This document shows, piece after piece, positions 1 to 13,100 of a stretch of DNA of 64,000 nucleotides (position 1 is the first letter of the stretch; each line of letters begins with the position of its first letter). The notes below the pieces were generated by a model that was given only the letters and a program-made list of their open reading frames with translations, was not told the origin of the DNA and searched no databases. The position numbers and the translations under genes were made by a program. Source of the DNA: Paracyclopina nana (taxonomy: Eukaryota; Arthropoda; Copepoda; Cyclopoida; Cyclopettidae); assembly GCA_019096065.1 (NCBI GenBank), contig JAGUCH010000003.1, forward strand, positions 5,642,001 to 5,706,000, in the 5' to 3' direction.

Positions 1-1275
1 GCGGTTCTGTTGCTTCCTCTTGTAGGATCGATGATGAGCGGCTCACGTATAGATTTCAAGGCGTTGACTTCTGACTCGTTGTAGAGTTCCTCCTCGTCCG
101 TCTCTATGCTAGTCAGCGTTCGGAGGTGTCGATCAAACAAAAAGTCATAGGTATTGTTGACTCCGTGCGTTGACGTGGCTCTGTTGATGCCCTAAAAAAT
201 ACAAAGGCTGATTCCCAAGATATGCGTTTAAATTACAATGTGATATCCTAAATATAGGCATAAGCGACAGAGAAAAGCGTCTAAAAGCGTGGCTAAATCA
301 AGCTAGATTTCGCGTTAGTGGTTTTTTTGCATAGTACAATGCTAGTTATCTTTACGTACCTCAGTTTAAAGTTTCCCTGAGCTTTTCTGAGAATATTGAT
401 ATCAAGCTATAAATTGCTACATAATTGCCGCATTCTTTTCTCATTAGATTCGCGGCATGCCATCTCCTAATTGACCACCCTTTTTGTGGCCCTAATTATT
501 ATACCTGGTTGGTGCACAGAGCATGATGAGGAGAGTTGAACTTGTTTGGTGGCGACGACTGGCTTCGATTATTCTGCTTGACAAACTCGTTGTCAGAAGT
601 GGTGAAAATGAGATTCTGGTACTTTGGCATCTTGGTTTCTCTCTCCCATGGAAATTTCCTGGATTTTTGTTGGCTGCTAGTCATCATCGATCCATTGTTT
701 CCACTGGCAATGAAAGGCGGTGGTCCCAAAAACATGGGTTTCTTGATGCTAGGAGCACTGCTGGACTTTTTGGTCACATTGTTGAGGTCGGGGAAATGAA
801 CGGTCGTAGAACTGCTACCGATCGAGCTATTGAGGTAGCTTTCGTCATCACTGTAGGCTACTATCGTGCGAGGCTGCTGCGGTCTATAGGGCTCATAGGA
901 CGGAGGCCGAAATGTCTCCTCAGGTCTCAAAAACGAATAGGAACTGCTACTTAGGAAATTCTGCTGCCTGAAGTTGCTCTTCTGCCTTCTGTTGAAATTG
1001 GCCGAGAATTGAGCAATGCCATCGCTCTGCGAGAAGCCGCTCCTGCTTCTATACTTGTTTCTCTCTTTGATCTGCAATCCCTTGAAAATGTGCAGGAAGG
1101 TTCATATGTTTAAAATGATGATGATTACCTCAAATTTCATGCCCTGTCCAAAAACAGCCACTCCTGGCAGAATCACTGCCTGATTCGGCCTCAGTGGTCG
1201 AATTTCCGTCATTTCAACTCTCACCCCTCTGGGTGGAACTAGACTGGCGGTCTGCAGAAAATAGTCTCGTGCCAT
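1..1275 (-). CDS. Unrecognised protein, 5' part of gene (runs off the left edge)
   Basis: Three minus-strand exons join in phase. Exon 1 is 1275-1129 and starts at an ATG (MARDYFLQT...). Exon 2 is 1080-505 and exon 3 is 191 to beyond position 1. Donors are GAG|GTAAT and CAG|GTATAA; acceptors are TTTTCAAG and TTTTTTAG. The visible 304 residues or so have a short ordered N-terminus (rich in V, P and R, residues 1-49), then a long polar, Ser/Asn/Pro/Tyr-rich, probably disordered region. The third exon is more acidic (TDEEELYNESE). I see no signal peptide, membrane span or known domain. Open frame plus consistent splice phases support a real gene, but the family is unknown. A donor-like GTGAGT near 1641 suggests a 5'UTR exon further upstream. 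Confidence 0.6.
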
Positions 1276-2924
1276 AATTCTGTTTCACAATTTTGTTGTT
1301 GCCATGTTTCACGGAAAATCAATACTATACAACTTCGTTGCTGAAGAGGAGCATAATAATAATGGTGTCGTGAGCCGCGAGGAAGAGCTGCGCTTCTCTT
1401 CCAAAAGTAGCAACGGCGGACGCCTCGAATGCAGGCCAGGTTTCTCCTTTAAGGCTCTTTTCGTCCCATGCTAATGCAACTCAATTTCTGCTGATCTTGC
1501 ACCGCGGAAATTTCACCAGGAAAATGCTTTCCAAAAATAGCAGTGGAAAGTACGTAGTGAATTATTCTGCCGTAGTGGCTTCTTGGGAAATCGCATGATA
1601 ACTGCAAGTCTTCTTTTCCTTCAACTTCCTCCTGGAGTACTCACCCTACAGCTAACTTGGCCCTGTCGCAACGAGGGTCCACTTCCATTAGGTTATTGCA
1701 CACAGAAAGAGGGTTGTTTTTGCCACTATTGCTATATCAAATAGTAAAACAAACAAAAAGTGCCAGGAAAGAAATGGCATATTGGAATTTTTCATATCGT
1801 CTTACTCCGGGATTATTCTTAGTGTGGAACAAACTTACTGGTGTAAATGTTGCAAGATTGATGTAGGGTGTCTTGTGTACTGAAGGGTTTCGCTAATTCC
1901 GGTCTGTTTCAAGAAGGGTCCATGTAGAGTTATACTTTATTTGCTACCAGCGATCGTCCGTTTCTTCTTTCTTTTTTCGCTCTCGCTTTCTGCTATTGGT
2001 ACTCGTGATCGCCTTTGATTGGCACTTGACATGAAGTTGCCACTATATAATATTTGCCTTTCAACTACAGCAAAATTATAATTTGTGCGGCTGCAGCGAG
2101 GAGCAAAATGCACCTGGAATTTGGAGTGACGGTAATTATCACCTGAGACTTATTAACAGAGTACTAGCATTTGTTGCGTTGCATTATGGTTCGAGAAAGG
2201 CCAATTTTAAGCTACAGCAGTGATAATACACCTTATTTCGCTCCTGATGATCGCCATGCACTTGAGCCCATGTGCAATTGACCCAGTTTTACCCTCCATA
2301 ACTTTTTTTGCACTGTATGAATTGCAATTATTTTTTCTTTACGCATGTTTACATTGCATGTGAGAGCATGCTAAAAACGCTGAGCAGTTTATGGGTTCCG
2401 GAGGGAATAACTTTTTTATGAGCGTGTGTCCCAGTGTGGAATGCGCGCGGATGATACTCGAGTTGTATAAAGGCAGCTTTCGTGCCACAAATGAAGGGAA
2501 AAGTGGCACACACTTTGTACGTGATCATGAAATGAGAGAGACCCCCAAGAGAGACTCAGAACGGTATAACGTGCAAAATAAAAAAAATAATGCGTACACT
2601 CGATCGCGAGAGAGAGATATGGAAACACAAGCATGCTAATCTATTGATTTTATTGAAATGCGGCTCTGCATACGAAATGAGATGAGGACAGTCGCAAAAA
2701 AGGTTGACTTTTGCCCTGGAAAACGTTCAGAGCTCGCGCTTCTTTCGTAGTCGTCCGAAAAAACTGCAGCTGAACTGATGAGTCAGTGTCTAATCGGGAA
2801 CGTTCTGCTGCGAGCATTAGCTGCGAAGGTGCACAGATCATTTTGGGGGAGTTGCGGCATCCGCGTGTAATAGATTGACTGTAATTGTTGCAGAGTGACA
2901 AGTGTATCAAGAGATCTGAGAAAT
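1276..2924. other. Intergenic region between the left-edge gene and tetraspanin
   Basis: No convincing coding exon on either strand. A TATA-like stretch (ctatataatatt) lies near 2043-2054, and a donor-like GTGAGT on the minus strand near 1641 could end a noncoding first exon of the gene at 1-1275. The longest open frames, near 1657-1866 and 2391-2639, look like chance. Confidence 0.5.
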
Positions 2925-4029
2925 ATGGCGGGTTGTGTGCCAAGCACCATCAAGTATTTGCTGTTCCTCTTCAATCTCCTCATTTTTGTAAGTAACATAT
3001 TACACTTGGTAACACAAAAATGTGAGAATGCGTTCTGAAGAACCAGTTTTACCACCAGAGCGAAGGGGCCCACACAATTTGATTTATAATTTTTTTATCT
3101 AGTTGATGGGATGCGTTGCTTTGGGATTTTCAATTTATGCACTGGTCGATGGGAAAACTGTTTCCCATTTGGTGGAGGATGGAGCTGCAGAGCTCGGAGA
3201 GTCCATTACGGTTGATATTTATAGAACTTCTGCTATCATACTGATTATTGCGAGCTCGGTGGTTGTCCTGATTTCGTTTCTGGGCTGCTGTGGGGCTATC
3301 AAGGTACATGCAACCATACGAAATGCCTTTTTTAATTAATGCCAATTACTCATTTCACAGGAAAATAGGTTTTTGCTTTTCTCCAATTTTGTCTCTCTCT
3401 TGGTTGTTTTCTTGACTTTTGCGGTGGGTGCAACCATTGCAGCTTTTCAAAACATCGATCAACTCAAGCAGCCACTTCTGAGCTCCATGGTTAATTACGA
3501 TCCCAATTCTCAAATTGAGGACGACCTGGTCATTACCAGAGCATGGGATGATGTGCAACGCGAGGTACTATAATGCTTCCATGCGCAAAGTGTAAGCCAT
3601 TTGATTGCTAAACCTCCCTTATTTTTTGTGACTTTCAGTTCGCCTGCTGCGGAGTCAACAATTACACTGACTGGGTGTCAGTCAATGGAACTATTTATCC
3701 AGACTCAGACAAAAATTTGGTACCTCCGTCCTGCTGCAACGACATGGATGCATCCTCGGTGAAGGAGTGTAGGATCAACCCGTCCGATCCAAAATTCTCG
3801 AGCAAAATGAGCGGCTGCTTCACTGCATTCAAGGCATCCTTGGAGAAGAGTAAATCAACTATTGGCATTGTCACTGGATCCATCATTGGTATTATGGTGA
3901 GTTTCTTTCCCGCTTCTCAGGCTATTTGCAGAAATCAATTTTATTCATTTTCCCCCGCAGTTTTGCAACCTGATTTTACTCTTCGGGTTCGCCTTATGCA
4001 TTGCACCTCAAGGATACAACCAAGTTTGA
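2925..4029 (+). CDS. Tetraspanin
   Basis: Five exons: 2925-2987, 3103-3303, 3361-3564, 3639-3896 and 3961-4029. All junctions are phase 0, giving 264 residues. Four hydrophobic spans are visible: residues about 10-30, 55-80, 90-115, and 235 to the C-terminus. The large extracellular loop in exon 4 carries the diagnostic Cys-Cys-Gly motif (FACCGVNNY) and a later PPSCC pair, plus two more Cys residues, as expected for loop disulfides. An N-glycosylation site (NYT) directly follows the CCG motif. Tetraspanins organise membrane microdomains with integrins and other partners; the subfamily cannot be assigned by eye. The ATG at 2925 is followed at once by a short N-terminal cytoplasmic tail, as in the family. 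A polyadenylation signal follows at 4059. Confidence 0.93.
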
Positions 4030-4058
4030 TTGAATAACACATTTTGAGGTTTGTGAGC

Positions 4059-4064
4059 AATAAA
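4059..4064 (+). terminator. Polyadenylation signal of the tetraspanin gene
   Basis: AATAAA 30 nt after the tetraspanin stop codon. The convergent WDR47-like gene ends at 4178, so the two 3' ends lie within about 120 nt of each other. Confidence 0.7.
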
Positions 4065-4177
4065 AGAATCAGAGATAGCTGTTATTTTCTGTTGAAAAAA
4101 ATACGGAGAGCAAAAGCATTAATACATGTGGTATATACTATAGTAGCACATAGCTTTATATGATCGTGCAGGTTATT

Positions 4178-6639
4178 TTAAAGTGGAGGCAGAGCCCACA
4201 AAGAAGCCGTCTTGTCAGCACTTGTGCTGAGGAACGAAAAGTCTGTGGGATGCCATCTGCCCGAAATGACTTTATCTTGATGCTGCGCAACCACCACACT
4301 GGGCAACTGGGCGGTCAAATCTCCCTGGAGGTCGGTCAAGACCAGACGATTGTCATATCCACCAGTAAGCAAGTAAAATGCATTAGGGGAGAAGCGGACA
4401 CTCCGGACATCAGCGGAGTGAGTTTTGAAGGACTGCACCGTTCTTCCGCCCCGAACGTCATATAGGATCACCGATGCATCCTCATGTCCAGTGACTAAAA
4501 GCCTTCCACTCGGGTCAACGCAACAAGCAGCAACTGCTGACCCGTTGTTGCCTCCGTATTGGACCATATTGACGCAACCCCCTCCTCTGGAGCGTGTATC
4601 CCAGAAGCGAACAGTTTTGTCGGCTCCCCCCGAAGCAAAGACGCTGCCACCCCAAGAGAAGAGGCTTAACACGTGACCCGTGTGGCCTGACAGAGACTGT
4701 AGGATAGTCATGGTGGCACAATCTGTCAGGTGAATCCTGCAATCTCCCGCTCCTCCGGATGCCAAAATGGTTGCTCCGCTTGGAGTGTCATTCAGAAAAA
4801 TGCAATCGCGCACAGTTCCATCATGAGCTGTGACCTCAGATTCATGAGCTCCGAGGCTGGCGGTGATGGCGTCATACTGAAGAACCTTGACCACCTTGTC
4901 ATTCGAGCCGGTGGCAATCAAGTCACCCTTGGGACTCCATGCAAGGCAATATATGGAGCCTTTGTGATGTTTGGCCCGTTTGGCCAAAACTATGGGTGGC
5001 TGCGGAGTCTTAGGATGCACTAGCTTCTCGGGGTAGGCGCATAGCCTAAGGGTTTTCGAATTGGAGCCCACTGCAAATAACCTGCCCGAAGGGTGAAACT
5101 CAGCACACCTTATTGCCTGCACATCTTCCAGCGTGTTCACTGGCATGAATCTCGGTGCAGAGGAGCTAACGGTTGACTGCACTGATTGCTTCGTGACCTC
5201 GTGAAGGTCGTCCTCCTCTGACCTGTTCAGTGGCTCTTCCATTATGGTACCAGTCTTTTGTCTGTGATATTCTGACACCAGTTGAGTCTTTTGCTTGTCG
5301 GGCTGCTCCGGAGCTCCCTTGGAGCTTCCCTCTAGGGGAGCCACACTTTCACCCTCTTTGAAGAGGTGGTCAACAGATTCGTCCATAGCTTTGTTCCTGC
5401 CGTTTCCACTGCCAGATTTGCCTCCCTGAGAGGCGCCTGATCCACCTCCTCCAGGACTGGTGGTCAAGTGGAAGCTGGCAAAGCTCTTTGACATGTCCAC
5501 CATGCCTTTGGCACCACCATTTTCAGCCCTGTTCCCAGATTGCAATAAGCCGCCACCTCCGGAAGAGGCTCCATGGAATGACATGTTTAACGACTTGGTC
5601 ATTATATCTGCTCCCTTTGGTCTCGTGCTCGGCATGGCTGAATGAGGGAAGATGTTGGGCTTAATTGGAGTGATGAGCATGTGTTCTGTCCAACTAGTCT
5701 CCAGGGTGGGATTTTTTAGCCTCTCAACATCAACATTGAGGCTGCGCTGCTCGAACGGACAAGCAAACGTGTCGGAGGGTATGCTCTGCAGCCAAGATAA
5801 CAAGCTTAGGTCGCTGTCGCTGAAATCCGACAAGCTTAGCAGGTTGGTGAACTTGATGTGGTCCGAGTGTTTGGCGCCTGTGGCCTTTTGCTGGCAAAAG
5901 TCCACGCATGACTCATATAATATTCCTTTGATGATAAGCTGCAATAGCCTGTCGTTGGAGGCCACCAGCTCGGGGTCACCACTTTCCTCTCCATTGGTGG
6001 CTAGGTGCCTTTTGTCGCCGCCTAAAAGCTCATCGACTAAAGGTAGCACATCTTTGAAGCAGCTGTGTCTTCCCTTGGAAGGGTTCCATGATTTGTAGTC
6101 GGGATGATCTGATAGCTTATTCATGGTAAGAAGCAGGCAGAGATTGGAGTAATGCTCTTTGCTAGGAGCGACTGCTTCAATTTCCTTCAGAACCTGAACC
6201 ACTGTATCAACAGCCTAAAAAAGGAAGCAAGAGGGTAAATATTTTCTCACCCGAGGTCATGAGTAAAATAAATGTTGGATGTCCGTGCAGTATGCTATAT
6301 GTAAGCACTTACTTGGTCAGTGGAAGCTAATGGAGCTTCACATTTGATGCACATGAGCTCCACAAACTTTGCTCTGAGGATGATGAAGAGAAATTGCTTG
6401 TAATTGAAGGCAGGCAACGCTGCCAATGGTTGAATGAATTCCACCACATCATCCCATTGCCCATCCAAAATGAGTTGCCTGAGGAACAAAAGGTCATCCG
6501 AGTAGTGGCCATTGATGACTCCAGTCTCTCTTTCCAGTGTGACTTGGGAGATGTGCAGATCCCGGTTTTGCAGAAACTCGCAGGCCAGTTTGACCACATC
6601 TTCTTCGCGAAGGACTAGATGGGTGGTTGGCCCAGCCAT
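4178..6639 (-). CDS. WDR47: WD repeat-containing protein 47 (nemitin-like)
   Basis: Two exons, 6639-6313 and 6214-4178, joined in phase 0, giving 787 residues. Residues about 10-105 form a LisH-CTLH module (FLQNRDLHISQVTLERETG, then LILDGQWDDVVEFIQPL). A helical region with SKEHYSNLCLLLTMNKL and WNPSKGRHSCF follows, then a Gly/Ser-rich linker. From about residue 455 to the end lies a seven-bladed WD40 propeller, with repeated GH/AH...WD-type blades such as FASGGADKTVRFWDTR. This order is that of vertebrate WDR47 (about 920 aa), a microtubule-associated neuronal protein acting on microtubule stability and transport. The linker is shorter here. The start at 6639 is the ATG nearest the LisH; an in-frame ATG also exists at 6660. 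Confidence 0.93.
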
Positions 6640-9600
6640 GACAAATGTATCATAAACCATGAATTATGGATAGATGTCTAAAGGTGGCACGCTCCTCTGG
6701 CATGTGCAGCAACGTCTATTAACCATGACTCATGTCTGCAACAAAATGTAAGAATGCTTTAAAGTTCAACTCGAGCGGTGTGCATAGCTTTTTTAAATAT
6801 GTCTTGACTTTTATTTTCGCAAGATCATCAAGTGGAACCGCATGATTATACAACAATATTTTGGCTTGAAACCGGAGTACTTTTGGCCAAGATTTCACTT
6901 TCATGGTTCTTGGAGACTCTGGCATGCTAAAAGGCTCATCAGAATCTATGGAACTTGACTCTTGTAATAAGGGAATGCCAGCTTCTCTTTAGGGACCTGG
7001 ATAAGATCACTTCTGGCTGGCTATCTCAGAAATGAGCAAAAACTGCTTCTCCCCTTAGAGTCGAGAGAGACAAGACAGTTAATGTCAATTCACCATACAA
7101 ACGTGACCATCGAATCTCTAGAGTGCTTTGCTATTACTTGAAATTGAACCATAAATTTGGTTGACTGCAGCATCATTTTTAAGGTGCGCTCAAGCTCCGT
7201 GGATGGGCTTGAAAATTCATGCAGCTAAGCAAATGTCACCCAAGGGATTCACTTCAGCAGTTTTCCGACTTTTACCAGAATTGTGTTCCACTTGGCTAAC
7301 TCAGATAGATTAGTCCCAAGTTGGTGGGAAGATAATTCAATAATCAAAATGTAGCTGCTCGCTGCTCCTTCCCCAAGTCGTGTAATAAGAGAAAATAATA
7401 TTTACTGTGCCATGGACTTCTTCTGCATTTGAGCTTATGATGTGCACCATCTGCTAAAGCAAAAACTGTCATAACCTAACAATTTGTGGGGCTGAGTTTA
7501 TGCAACTTGTTTAAATTTCTTCGGTGTCGTAAATCAAATTTTGAAAGTTAAATTTTTTTGGTTGCTCTATTCCACGTGCAGCAGATTGCAAGTTTTGCAA
7601 GATAAGCTGTTAGCATTATAATCATATATGGCTGCGCTGCACTTCAAAAAAGTCAGCTAAAAGTCTAGAAGCATTTTTTTAACCATGGAAGATGTGCTTC
7701 ATTTGGTTTTACTTAATGGCGAATTACAAGAGAACATGCAACATTTACAAGAAAGTTGAGGGAGAGTAAATTTGTAGCTAGCATTATGCTATATTACAGA
7801 ACAACATCGAAGCCTGTGGTTTATTAAGTTTGGGTGTCAGGTGTTGCAGTCACGAAATGTAGTTATCTACAGAAAGTTGCAACTTTCCTAAAAGCTAAAG
7901 TATGCAGTATAACTACTTATTCGGATAGGTTCACTGCTTGCACTCGATTTTCAATTCAAAAGTTACTCGTATGCATATCAGCTGAGATTAAGTGTGTCAC
8001 TCGCATAATCGTATCTTGCAGCAGAATGGAAATAATCTTTCTTTGTCACATGGTCTCCATGAAAACAACAGCAGTTGCACGTTTGAATTCGTTTCCAGAA
8101 GCTTAATTTTGAATAAGCTTTTGCGTTCACACGGCCAATTTTTCTTATCCAGTATTCAGCTGAGCTGCCGTAGTATATGTGCGAGGCACGAAAACATTCT
8201 TTGCCGCAGTTGGACATATTACGAATCGGCCTTTTTCTAGCCATAAAGCATTAGCTGCAGAATTTTTCTGGTAAATTTCTTCAAAAGATTGATGAATGAA
8301 AAAATTCCTACGACAGAGCAAAATGAACAAAATGAACTCGATTCATTTCAACTCTCAAATGCAGCATCTGCAGGCAATCACACGACGTCGGAGAATTGTA
8401 AGGGAAAAAATGGGACTTTTTGTAATAAAAGCAAGATTGGATTCCCATAGCATGGGATTTAGGTAGGATGATGGTCGAATCCTTTTTCTGTGGCAGCAAA
8501 GCTTCTTAATGCATTCCGACTAAATCATCCTCATACACCAAGAAAGCACAATAAGGTTGCACTATGTGGTAGATTGGAGACTGAAAAACTACCATCGTAT
8601 AGCTAAAAAAAGAGCCACTGAAAATCTAATAAATGGAAATGGAAGCACAGTTATCCTGCAAAGTTTTTTTTCGTGGAAATGCAAGAACTACAAACGATGA
8701 CTTCTCATTAATGACAAGGTGATAACGTTCCATACTAGAGTTATCACAGCTCCAAAACAAAAAAATCTTTCCCAATTTGGAGTCAGAATAATGCATTCTG
8801 GTCCAAGAATAACCCATTACCATATAAGGATTTGGATGGAAACGCAGAAAATGAAAGGCGACCGACCAGATGTCTGAAATGATGCATTTGTCTCTCAATA
8901 TAGTACCAGTTTGGTGCAAAGCACTGGACGATGACCATCTGCTCAAAAACACATCGACTGGTCCATGCATGGAAAAGCAAATATTGCAAAGGGCAATTCC
9001 ACATTTCATCGCCCAACAAATGGGAATTGGTCAAACAGCAGCAGAACTTTTTTATGTTGGCTCTGCAAAAATATTTCTAGCCATATGCACTGAATGGTGA
9101 TTGTCTTGGAAATTGCTAAGTGTGAGAACAATTCATTGCCTGGCGAACAGCGAACAGAGCATTATCTATCATTAATACCTCCATTCATAAAATACGGAAT
9201 TGCTACTACTCTTTTTGGGAGTTTTCACTTATGAGAGGATGTGTCAGTCATCAATTTTCCCACATATCTTTTTTGATTCCGTTGCCATTTTCGTGTTTCC
9301 TTTTTTGAGCAAAATAAAATACTTTCTCATGTATAAGAGCACCTTTGGAGCCAACTAATTACATGCGGGTGGCGCGAAAAGCACTTTTCGAAGATAATAT
9401 ATCGCCTTGCCAACCGTAGAACAACATTTGTAATATTTGTTGGCTTTTGCCGTTGGTATTGCGAAACAAAAAGCTGCATGCTGTGACTTCATAGAAATAA
9501 TTAAGCCATGCTCCTTATAAAAAGCCCACTTACTACTATTATTATCGTGTGATCAATATAATCACACAAGCGCGTTTCAATCGGAAACATATTTGACCAC

Positions 9601-10101
9601 TTACAAACAACATTGCAGGAGGTAAAATATCCTGGGCTTTCTCATCAAAACATGCCAAAACTAATGTAGAATATTTTACCTGCGTAGTTATGCACCATAA
9701 CAGAGGACTTCATAGCGTAATATTTGAAAATTGCTTACCATAATGTCCAGCTTGGCTGAAGTCGGTCTCTTTGCTTGCGATGAGCGTAGGGGTATATAAC
9801 TGGACTCTTCACCACACCTAGCGCAGAAATCAAGTGAAGTTTCCACAGCAGTCAGCTGCTGTTGTAGCATGGAGCGTTGCGCGCTGCTGCGCCGTTACTT
9901 ACTGCCAAATGGCTATAGCTCTGCGCTTGCCCTCCCAACACATCAGCTAGAATCTGTGGAAGAAAAAAGACCATGCACATGAAAGGTTGGGTGGGATCCG
10001 ATCACAACCATGTGCATGCATGCGGAGCAAGAAATCATTTATTAGTTTTCACTTCTACAAAAATAAGCAATATTGAAGCAAATGAATTACAAAATAACCC
10101 T
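6640..10101. other. 3.5-kb region without a firm gene; possible minus-strand exons
   Basis: AT-rich sequence upstream of the WDR47-like gene and downstream of the MOV10-like gene. Two minus-strand stretches look protein-like but could not be joined into a gene. One is about 9960-9740: acceptor TTCCACAG at 9960, an open frame containing CARCGEESS, and donor ATG|GTAAGC near 9739. The other is about 6990-6719, an open frame of polar, Lys-rich sequence ending in a stop. Elsewhere between 7000 and 9700 I see nothing coding. Confidence 0.35.
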
Positions 10102-13100
10102 CTACATATCATTTCTCCAAGCGAGGCCTTGCTGGAATTCTTGATGGGAAATTTCATCGAGGTTTTCAAAAGCCTCAAAATCCACTTCTTCCTCGCCTTC
10201 CGATGGCGACCCGTTGAAATCGACCAGTCCCATTTCACGGAACTTCTTCTCGATTTCGTCTAACTCAAATCGAGCTCTGTAGTGATCATCATCAAGCTGC
10301 ACAAAGCCAGCTTCTGCCTCTTGGCCTTCATTCGCCATATCAAAGGGCGTACCTTTATAACAACCTGCAACAAAATTATTTTGCCACAATCTCATAAGCC
10401 GCGAATTGCATAAACCTCACCTTTATCAAGTACATATTTCAGAAGAGATTTCCACCACTTGTCCTTGACCAGGAGGTAGGGATTACCAATGACGACCAGC
10501 AAAGCCTTGGCTCTTGTAATGGCCACGTTAAACCTGTACAAATGAAAATGTAGGAGAGTCGAAAATATCAATAGATTATTATCAAATACCTCTTTGGGTT
10601 GTTGAGGAAACCCAGTTTGTGCTCGTAATCAGCTTGCAGAAGAGTCGGCTGGGACCTCACAGTGGAAATGATGATGACCCGCCTTTCCTGGCCCTGAAAC
10701 TCCTCAGTGGATCCCACAGTGATATTTTTCCAGTTCTGGTACTTCTTCTGGTTTTGGAACTTTGAGTTCAACAGAGCCTTAATTTTTTGCACTTGCCTTC
10801 TGTAGGGAGAAATGATTCCAATTTCACCAGGCAAGACCTGCAAGAACAAAGACGTCACATTTGAAAATTACAGCATTTATACGGGTTACCTTTTTGGCCA
10901 CGGCTTTGTCACCAGTATCGAGCAATTGTTGAACATATTGCACAACCAAGGCAGCCTCTTCAGGGTTGAAGTATGAGGGGCTTCTCGCTTCTCTCTGATC
11001 TTCACCAACCACTCCATGGAATACGAGTGGAATGCTCTTATCAGGCAGATTGTCCCAATTCAACAGAGAGTTCACCACCATAGGATCGGCCGCAGCTTTT
11101 AGCTCATTTTCATAGAACAGTTTGGAGGGCAAGCTCAGCAGGGTCTCATGGCTCCTGAAGTTTTTCAGCAATTTGGTAATTGTCTTTGAGTGGAACTCTC
11201 TCGTTACTGGGGACCTCTGGTAGCATTGGATTTGACTCATCAGTCTCTCTAGAAGAGAGAGTTGCAAGCCATGCTTGAGAGCGATGGGAGATCTCAAAAC
11301 AGGGCCTAGCTGCTTAGGATCTCCAGCTAGAACTACCTGGCCTTTAGGGTAAGCCAAAATATTTGCTAGCGCGATCATAGCTTCAGGCTCGGTGGCGTGT
11401 CCTGCTTCATCAACGAAGACATGCGAAAAATGATCTTGAGGAAACTTGGCTGAGGCTACTCTTCCGGCAGTAACTAGGGTGACGACAATCACCCTGTAAT
11501 TCTTCAGGCTACCCAAGGAAACATCAGCGTGAGAAGGGTGAAAGTTGGAAATGTCAAGAATATCTTTTGGGACCGACTTCTCCATCCTTGATGGAGCGTA
11601 GAACCTCATGATTTGAGTCTTGGGAATGTGCTTGATGAGCTTTTGAGCGAGCAAGTCAGCCGCTGAATTAGACGGGGCAGCAGCCAAGATATGGCTGTTT
11701 GCCTTCACCTTCCAAACTTGCTTGATAGCCTCAGTCATGGTCACAGTTTTTCCAGTGCCGGGCGGCCCAAAGATGATGTAGGGTACACCCTCTAAGCCTC
11801 CATTGACAATGCTGCGAACGGCCAGATTTTGCTCTTCGTTGGCCTCAATGAAGCGCTCGAAGAAAGCATTTCTGCTGGGAGGCACCTCCCCCTCTAATTG
11901 CTCAAGAGGTGGAGATGGAAAAACCATCGATTCCATAAAAGGAGTGGCAGCAACGAACTGGACTGCCCTGTGCATGTTCCTCAGTGGAAAACGGTTGAAC
12001 GTAAATCGAATGTTGAACCTCATATTTGGAATGAACCTAAAAACATTGGTCAGCACTGTGTGATAATAGCTAACTGAAAAAGATATTTTTACCGGTTGCG
12101 AAGCTTAGGAGAAAATCCGATCAAGATTGAAGTATCTTCTACTTCGTGGACATATCCTTGGTACTCTTTGGGTTCAGGATGAGGGTCATCGTTGCGAGCG
12201 TACACTTGAGCATAGATAGAATCGCCCTTGAGGACAGAGGGGCGATTTTCAGCCAACCCCAGGACTTGAAGCCTCAGCAGATTGGGACCCGAAATCGTCA
12301 TCTCAACTCTCTGAAAATTAAAAACACAAGATGATACAGATTAGCCTAAAAAATGCTTTCACAATTTACCTCCAAGTCATAGTTCCTAATATCCAACTCC
12401 ATTTGAAGCTCTTCACAATGAAGCAAAGTCTCGAATCTCTGATAGTAATTGGAGTGAGAAAGAGGCGACTCAAGGCAGCCTTTGTAGGCCTTCATAGCTT
12501 CGTCAGTTTGGCGATCCAGGGTAATATTCTTATTGTCCTTTTTGAGAATATTTCTTAAAGCAGGTTTGATTTGAAAATGATCCAACTTCCAATTGGACAC
12601 CAAACGGGATCCTCCGCCATCAGACACTGTTGTCAATGGCAAACCTGGCTCCAAAGTACGGAAGTGAAGCCTCTTTGCAATCGGCTTGGGCCTTTCGTAG
12701 GGAGCGATGGGTTTGATTTCTTCGACATCCTTGTTGGTAACCTTCAGCAATATTTCTCTGGCAATAATGTAGAGTTGGCCATCAATTCTGCCGTCCGACA
12801 GCCTCTCGTTGAACTGAACAAAAAAGGGCATTCTGTACTGGCCAATGTCGGGCTTCATACACTTGATTTCAAAGGGGTAAGCCTGGCCTTCTTTGATCCA
12901 AATTCCAGCCTTAACCTTATCATCCCTTTCAGTGGGACTCTTGAACATGCTCCATCTATCGTTGGGCTCGAAACCTGGGTCATTTGTCATCATCTCCATC
13001 CTTTTGAGAACGATGCTATGTTTGGTGTCGCGCTTTTCCTCAATGGCCGCCTGATTTTCTAGTCCATTTTTCTCTTCAGGATCAGTAGCTTTTTTCTCAT

